DNA of 9,856 nucleotides from Nitrospina sp. (lineage in GTDB: Bacteria > Nitrospinota > Nitrospinia > Nitrospinales > VA-1): assembly GCA_003545625.1 (NCBI GenBank), contig DODH01000018.1, forward strand, positions 1 through 9,856, read 5' to 3'. The translations under genes and the position numbers were made by a program. Positions 6,018 through 9,856 of this stretch are shown piece after piece. The first letter of the stretch is position 1; each line of letters starts with the position of its first letter. The notes beneath the pieces were generated by a model. It saw nothing but the letters and a program-made list of their open reading frames with translations, was not told where the DNA came from and made no database searches.

Positions 6018-7283
6018 TCAGGCATCCAACGTCAGGTCTTCTTTAGGGATGCTGATACATGCCAGACAGGAGCCTTCTTCGGGTTTTGAACCAGGTTCTC
6101 CTACCAACTCCACCTTACCTTTCCTAACCGCAGTGAGGCAGGTTCCACAATTGCCCGCACGGCAACCCGAGTCAATAGGAATTCCATTCAACTCCGCAAA
6201 ATCCAGCAGGGATGCAGCTTTGGAATCCCACACCAGGGTTTTCCCGGACTTCTCAAACTGGATATTGATTTTGACCCCGCTTTCTTTTTCGGGTTTGGCC
6301 TTACATCCTTTTACTGTAGCCGGACCAAAAGCCTCAAAATGAATATTCTTTTTGGGAACTCCCCACTCGGCCAAATCCTTCCTCAAGTCTTTAACCATAG
6401 GTGGCGGAGCACAGATGTAAAAATCAAAGTTACTGGAAGGAAGAAAGGTTTTTATATTTTCTACGTTGACCCGGCCCTTGACATGATAATCCTCATTCAG
6501 CACATCGGTTTCCGCCGGTGCGCTGTAAAAAACCTTCAGGTGAACATTTTCATTCTCCCGTGCCACCATTTCCAGATGTTCCTTCATCGCATGCTCTTTC
6601 TTATTTCTCACCCCCAGGAAAAACCATACTTCCCGCTGGGAACCCATTTCAGCAATGGCATTGAGCATGCTGAGTAATGGTGTGATTCCCACTCCTCCAG
6701 CAAGAAGAACCACCGGATATTTCTTAGTCATACTCATGCAAAAATGTCCGCTTGGGGCTTTTACATCCACAATATCATTTTCGTTCAAGGAGTCATGAAA
6801 ATAGGTGGAAATCAACCCAGGAGGCGCAGAGGGATTATCTCTGGGCGCCGGAACCCGTTTGATCGACACCCGATATCGGTCGGGGTAGAAGGGGCTGTCC
6901 GACAGGGAATAACAGCGAATAACCGGCTGGGGTTGGTTTGGTACGGGGATCTGGAAAGTCAGAAACTGGCCCGGCTGAAATCCCGGCAACTCCTTGCCGT
7001 CGTGCGGAGCTAGATAAAAGGAAGTGATGTCATTCGTTTCCTTGACTTTGGAGACGACCTTGAATTTTCGAAAACCGTTCCAGGCCAGTTTCACCTGTTT
7101 GGCTTCGAGTTCGCGCCGGTCCATTATGTTTTTTATCTTCGCTTTCAACAACTCCGCTTCGAGTTCGGCTTTTTCCTGACTGATGGCAAGAATTCTCGAG
7201 TTGTTAGCCAGAAGAACCAGCACATAGGCTACCAAACCCAGTAAAAATGCCAACGCGACAAAACTGAATATAATGTTCAGCAA
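6018..7283 (-). CDS. Membrane-anchored FAD/NAD(P)H oxidoreductase with C-terminal [2Fe-2S] domain
   Basis: The enzyme should move electrons between NAD(P)H and a one-electron partner through FAD and a [2Fe-2S] cluster. The 421-aa product begins with a membrane helix (residues 2-26) and a charged, probably coiled-coil segment (35-65). A ferredoxin-NADP reductase module follows: FAD-binding RCYSLSDSP (residues 123-131) and nucleotide-binding LLAGGVGITP (193-202), with CAPPPMV (291-297) near its end. Residues about 337-421 are a plant-type ferredoxin with Cys374, Cys379, Cys382 and probably Cys409 as ligands. The order FNR then ferredoxin is that of Hcr- and phthalate dioxygenase reductase-type proteins, but the membrane anchor sets it apart. 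Basic residues after the helix suggest the enzyme part faces the cytoplasm. The start is a TTG with a strong AAGGAGG only four bases away; a CTG three bases on is the alternative. It is the last gene of the putative three-gene operon. Confidence 0.92.
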   Translation of the reverse strand: MLNIIFSFVALAFLLGLVAYVLVLLANNSRILAISQEKAELEAELLKAKIKNIMDRRELEAKQVKLAWNGFRKFKVVSKVKETNDITSFYLAPHDGKELPGFQPGQFLTFQIPVPNQPQPVIRCYSLSDSPFYPDRYRVSIKRVPAPRDNPSAPPGLISTYFHDSLNENDIVDVKAPSGHFCMSMTKKYPVVLLAGGVGITPLLSMLNAIAEMGSQREVWFFLGVRNKKEHAMKEHLEMVARENENVHLKVFYSAPAETDVLNEDYHVKGRVNVENIKTFLPSSNFDFYICAPPPMVKDLRKDLAEWGVPKKNIHFEAFGPATVKGCKAKPEKESGVKINIQFEKSGKTLVWDSKAASLLDFAELNGIPIDSGCRAGNCGTCLTAVRKGKVELVGEPGSKPEEGSCLACISIPKEDLTLDA

Positions 7284-7287
7284 AATT

Positions 7288-7294
7288 CCTCCTT
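7288..7294 (-). promoter_or_regulatory. Strong ribosome binding site for the reductase
   Basis: On the minus strand this reads AAGGAGG, a perfect Shine-Dalgarno sequence. The spacing to the TTG start is four bases, slightly short; to the following CTG it is seven. It lies within the 41-base gap after the cytochrome gene, so the reductase has its own strong translation start inside the operon. Confidence 0.7.
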
Positions 7295-7324
7295 AAAGAT
7301 AAAGCTTACCGCCCTGATGTTTTA

Positions 7325-9214
7325 TCATGTTGATGAAGGGGGGTCGGCCTTCACGGCCAGCATTTCTTTTTTAAAACTCGGTTTAAGGTGATATATATGG
7401 CATCTCTGGCATTCAAGATTAATCTGCGTTTCTGAGTGGCACTGCGAACAGGTTTCCTTCCTGATAGACTCAAAGTTGCTGACCCAATTACCTGGATCAT
7501 AATCCTTAAAGGAAGCCATATAGTCCACTTCCGTATTTAGGGTATGGCAATTTAAACAAGAGCTTTTGGTCCCTAATATATCGATATGGTCTTCATGCTT
7601 ATAGCGCACATAAGGACTATCCGAAACTTTTCCATAATTCCAATTGACCTTGAGCTGAAAGTGGTGCTTCAGATCTTTGTTTGAAGTGACAGCATGACAT
7701 TTTATGCAACCTCCAACTCCATCCTTGGACGATAGAAGCTGATCACGCATAGCTTGGGCTCGTACTGTTTTATCATCATTTTCCTGGCTTGAGGAAACAG
7801 CAAGAGCAAACTCAACCCAGCTTTTAGCTACCGGGTCGGCATGCCCCGAAGGCTTGTAACGGACTTCCAGCATATCGGCGTACCAACCACCAAACATGGC
7901 CTCTGCAGGAGGCTCATATTCCTGATTCAGACCCCAGGAGCAAGCCGCCCTTTTGAGCACCTCCGGGTTCAATCCTGCCAAGAGACTCATGGCCATTGGT
8001 TCGGGAGTTTGTTGATTGATTAAATCAGCGAAGGGAACATGGCTTTCTTCAGCCATGGCAAGAATCAGATCCTGAAGAGGCTGATCATAGGTTTCCAGAT
8101 CATCCTCAGGAATGTTTAAAAGGAAAGCACTCACCAAAGCCAGCTGTTCCGTGGAAACACTGAGAAACTCCTCTTCTTTTTTGGACTGGCTATGAGGTAA
8201 GTTGCATGCCTGCACCAACAACTTGCGGTCAATCAGATCTTGCATCAACTCCGGGAGCCTAATAAGAATGAGTTCTTTTTTCTTGATCTGTGAATCATGG
8301 CAGGCGGCACAAACCACTTCATAGCCTTCCGGTCGGATTTCCCGATCCGACAGCGTTATCGTGTGACAACCTGCACACGAGTCAGGAGCTTTATCAGAAA
8401 ATTTTGGGTTATCAAAATGCTTTTTCAGATGCGAGTTGTGATCAAATTTGATCGAGTTCCGGTTAAAATAAGGAAATTTTTCAGAGAACTCAGGATGTCC
8501 GCGCTCGAAGCTCTCGAACGTGTTTTTATGGCAGGAACCGCATTGCTCCGGAGTCAGAAATCTCGTGCTCATGGTTGGGCCACCATGTTCCCGATGGCAC
8601 ATGACGCATTGCGTCCCCTGAACCTTCCTGTCAGGGGACAGGTTGGCATTGTGGGCCTTAAAACTGGGGCCGCCGAAACTATGGCAATTCACACATTGGG
8701 TTGAAAGGTCCGAATTGTTGAACACAGCTTTTATCCAGGCTACAGGCCCCTTGCCGTGAGCCACATGGCAAGAGGGGCAACCGACCTTCTCGGTAAACTT
8801 AGCATGGGATTTAGACAAAGGCCCGGCATTGGAAATACTGACTATGCCTCCAACACGAGGGTCCAGCGCCAGCGAAGAACCGATCAAGGCCAGGACAACA
8901 CCCACTGCGAGTACCACCAGCCTACCACGGATGACCCGCAAGGTACTTCTAGGGGCACAGGGAGGTCTTTGAATAGAGCATTTCCCGCCCGATCCGGGAC
9001 CGTCTTCGCAGGGACCGCCGAATTTTTTGTCCCTCCGACATTCCCACCGGTCATTTTTTAGAAACGGGTTACATTCCCGGATTCCCCCACAGGTTCCATC
9101 CGCTTCAGGACCCTGATTGCAGGGGGTTTGCCACAAAGCAGCCCTGCCGCAACGATAGGGCAGGTTGGGCCTTTCATAATGACTCTGGTCATGATCGAAC
9201 TTGTTTTCTTCCAT
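7325..9214 (-). CDS. Decaheme cytochrome c with N-terminal duplicated Cys-rich module and membrane anchor
   Basis: This looks like a multiheme electron carrier. Numbering is from a GTG at 9217; the ATG at 9214, one codon later, overlaps the upstream stop as TGATG and is preferred. Residues 23-87 hold eight cysteines in two copies of C-x9-C-x9-C-x5/6-C (Cys23, 33, 43, 49 and 60, 70, 80, 87), likely binding Zn or an Fe-S cluster. Residues 98-117 are a membrane helix with arginines before it, placing the Cys-rich part in the cytoplasm and the rest in the periplasm. Ten CxxCH heme sites start at residues 147, 175, 204, 226, 281, 303, 504, 554, 590 and 603. The first six are clustered; about 196 heme-free residues follow, then four more. 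There is no cleavable signal peptide, so the helix acts as an anchor. It is the middle gene of the operon, between a b-type cytochrome and a flavin reductase. Its redox partner outside the membrane is unknown. Confidence 0.93.
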   Translation of the reverse strand: MEENKFDHDQSHYERPNLPYRCGRAALWQTPCNQGPEADGTCGGIRECNPFLKNDRWECRRDKKFGGPCEDGPGSGGKCSIQRPPCAPRSTLRVIRGRLVVLAVGVVLALIGSSLALDPRVGGIVSISNAGPLSKSHAKFTEKVGCPSCHVAHGKGPVAWIKAVFNNSDLSTQCVNCHSFGGPSFKAHNANLSPDRKVQGTQCVMCHREHGGPTMSTRFLTPEQCGSCHKNTFESFERGHPEFSEKFPYFNRNSIKFDHNSHLKKHFDNPKFSDKAPDSCAGCHTITLSDREIRPEGYEVVCAACHDSQIKKKELILIRLPELMQDLIDRKLLVQACNLPHSQSKKEEEFLSVSTEQLALVSAFLLNIPEDDLETYDQPLQDLILAMAEESHVPFADLINQQTPEPMAMSLLAGLNPEVLKRAACSWGLNQEYEPPAEAMFGGWYADMLEVRYKPSGHADPVAKSWVEFALAVSSSQENDDKTVRAQAMRDQLLSSKDGVGGCIKCHAVTSNKDLKHHFQLKVNWNYGKVSDSPYVRYKHEDHIDILGTKSSCLNCHTLNTEVDYMASFKDYDPGNWVSNFESIRKETCSQCHSETQINLECQRCHIYHLKPSFKKEMLAVKADPPSST

Positions 9215-9856
9215 CACACAAAGAACACCTGAATAAGGATCAAATGCCAGAACACCATTGCCATCACCGCGGCTGCCAGGGGAATATGAACCAGAAGCCA
9301 GGTTTTAAGCAATGTTTGCAGCGCATAATGAAAATCTATCTTTCTTTTTTTTTCCGCCAACACATAGATACCGTCCAAATATTTTCGTTCATTTTTATCT
9401 AAGAAACGTTCCAAAATCATGCATTGCTGGCGCACCCAATGCTGGCTCAGATGACTTCCAAAAATATTATTCATGAAAAACCGCGGCCTTTGGAAATACC
9501 AACTCAATGTTTCCAGGTAGTGCTCGGCCAGAGTACTGCTTCCGGTTTCTTCGGTACATTTCAGAATCAGAGATTCCACCTCTTCCCTTATTTCAGCAAT
9601 CTCTCCTGGAATACGCTCATAAATAATTTCTATGCCGCTGTATGTAAGCTGGCGAGGGTAAATTTTTTCTATAACGAGTCCCCCCACCCCTGAAATAGAA
9701 GTTATATAAAATAAAGCTGTCAATATCTGGCCATAAAGGCCTTGCGACCACATGCCCCCGGTATGAAGCCAAAACAAGAATAAAGCCAGGAACCCGCCAA
9801 CCGCGTGAAGGTGGAACCATCGGGATGAAGAGGCCAAAGGCAAAAACGGCAGCCGC
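9214..9856 (-). CDS. Membrane b-type cytochrome-like protein, start outside the window
   Basis: The frame is open to the window edge (RLPF precedes the TTG at 9843), so the gene is 5'-partial; numbering is from that TTG. Three hydrophobic helices are visible: about residues 12-30, 38-58 and 179-207. His13 and His27 in the first, and His186 and His200 in the last, are each 14 residues apart. This is the spacing of axial ligands in diheme cytochrome b bundles, so two b hemes are likely. A charged stretch of about 115 residues (60-175) lies between helices two and three. The gene ends in TGATG with the start of the decaheme cytochrome, which implies translational coupling and a joint complex. 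Its expected role is to carry electrons across the membrane between the cytoplasmic flavin reductase and the periplasmic hemes. Heme binding is inferred from the histidines only. Confidence 0.78.
   Translation of the reverse strand, partial: RLPFLPLASSSRWFHLHAVGGFLALFLFWLHTGGMWSQGLYGQILTALFYITSISGVGGLVIEKIYPRQLTYSGIEIIYERIPGEIAEIREEVESLILKCTEETGSSTLAEHYLETLSWYFQRPRFFMNNIFGSHLSQHWVRQQCMILERFLDKNERKYLDGIYVLAEKKRKIDFHYALQTLLKTWLLVHIPLAAAVMAMVFWHLILIQVFFV

Noticed and set aside
8297..9061. Plus-strand frames opposite the decaheme cytochrome gene
   Set aside because: The minus strand has ten CxxCH motifs and a clear membrane helix in one frame; the plus frames have no recognisable domain.
1..9856. 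CRISPR array, tRNA or rRNA gene, transposase
   Set aside because: No regularly spaced direct repeats outside the pentapeptide gene, no cloverleaf that I could recognise and no transposase motif in any large frame.

Overview
The window looks like chromosomal DNA of a Gram-negative, respiratory bacterium with moderate GC. Pointers are a decaheme c-type cytochrome with a periplasmic heme region, a membrane-bound b-type cytochrome, an exported protein with a signal peptide, and several GTG/TTG starts. A marine Nitrospinota-like or deltaproteobacterium-like source is my guess from the mix of genes. Nothing in the window proves it, and there are no rRNA, tRNA, CRISPR or transposase genes.

Left part, + strand (1-3787). 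It opens inside a very regular pentapeptide-repeat gene whose frame is still open at base 1, so its 5' end lies outside. A run of small genes follows: an exported protein of about 122 aa, a doubtful 61-aa ORF and an acidic 68-aa ORF. Then comes a receiver (CheY-like) domain joined to a CheX-like phosphatase domain. That gene is split by a one-base frame change in a region with two homopolymer runs, and its receiver domain lacks the phospho-accepting aspartate.

Middle part (3788-5974). After about 380 bases with no convincing gene comes a complete arsenite S-adenosylmethionine methyltransferase gene (arsM) with all four conserved cysteines. It has no other ars gene beside it in the window. An imperfect palindrome separates it from a convergent short TPR-like gene on the minus strand. 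A small four-cysteine zinc-ribbon-type gene on the + strand follows.

Right part, minus strand (6018-9856). Three closely linked genes read right to left: a membrane cytochrome b-type protein (cut by the window edge, with two His pairs each spaced 14 residues), a membrane-anchored decaheme cytochrome c carrying a duplicated eight-cysteine module before its membrane helix, and a membrane-anchored FAD/NAD(P)H reductase with a C-terminal plant-type [2Fe-2S] domain. Gene order, a TGATG stop/start overlap and a 40-base gap suggest one operon. Together they read as a transmembrane electron conduit: NAD(P)H - FAD - [2Fe-2S] - b hemes - ten periplasmic c hemes, or the reverse direction in a chemolithotroph. 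This module is the most interesting content of the window.
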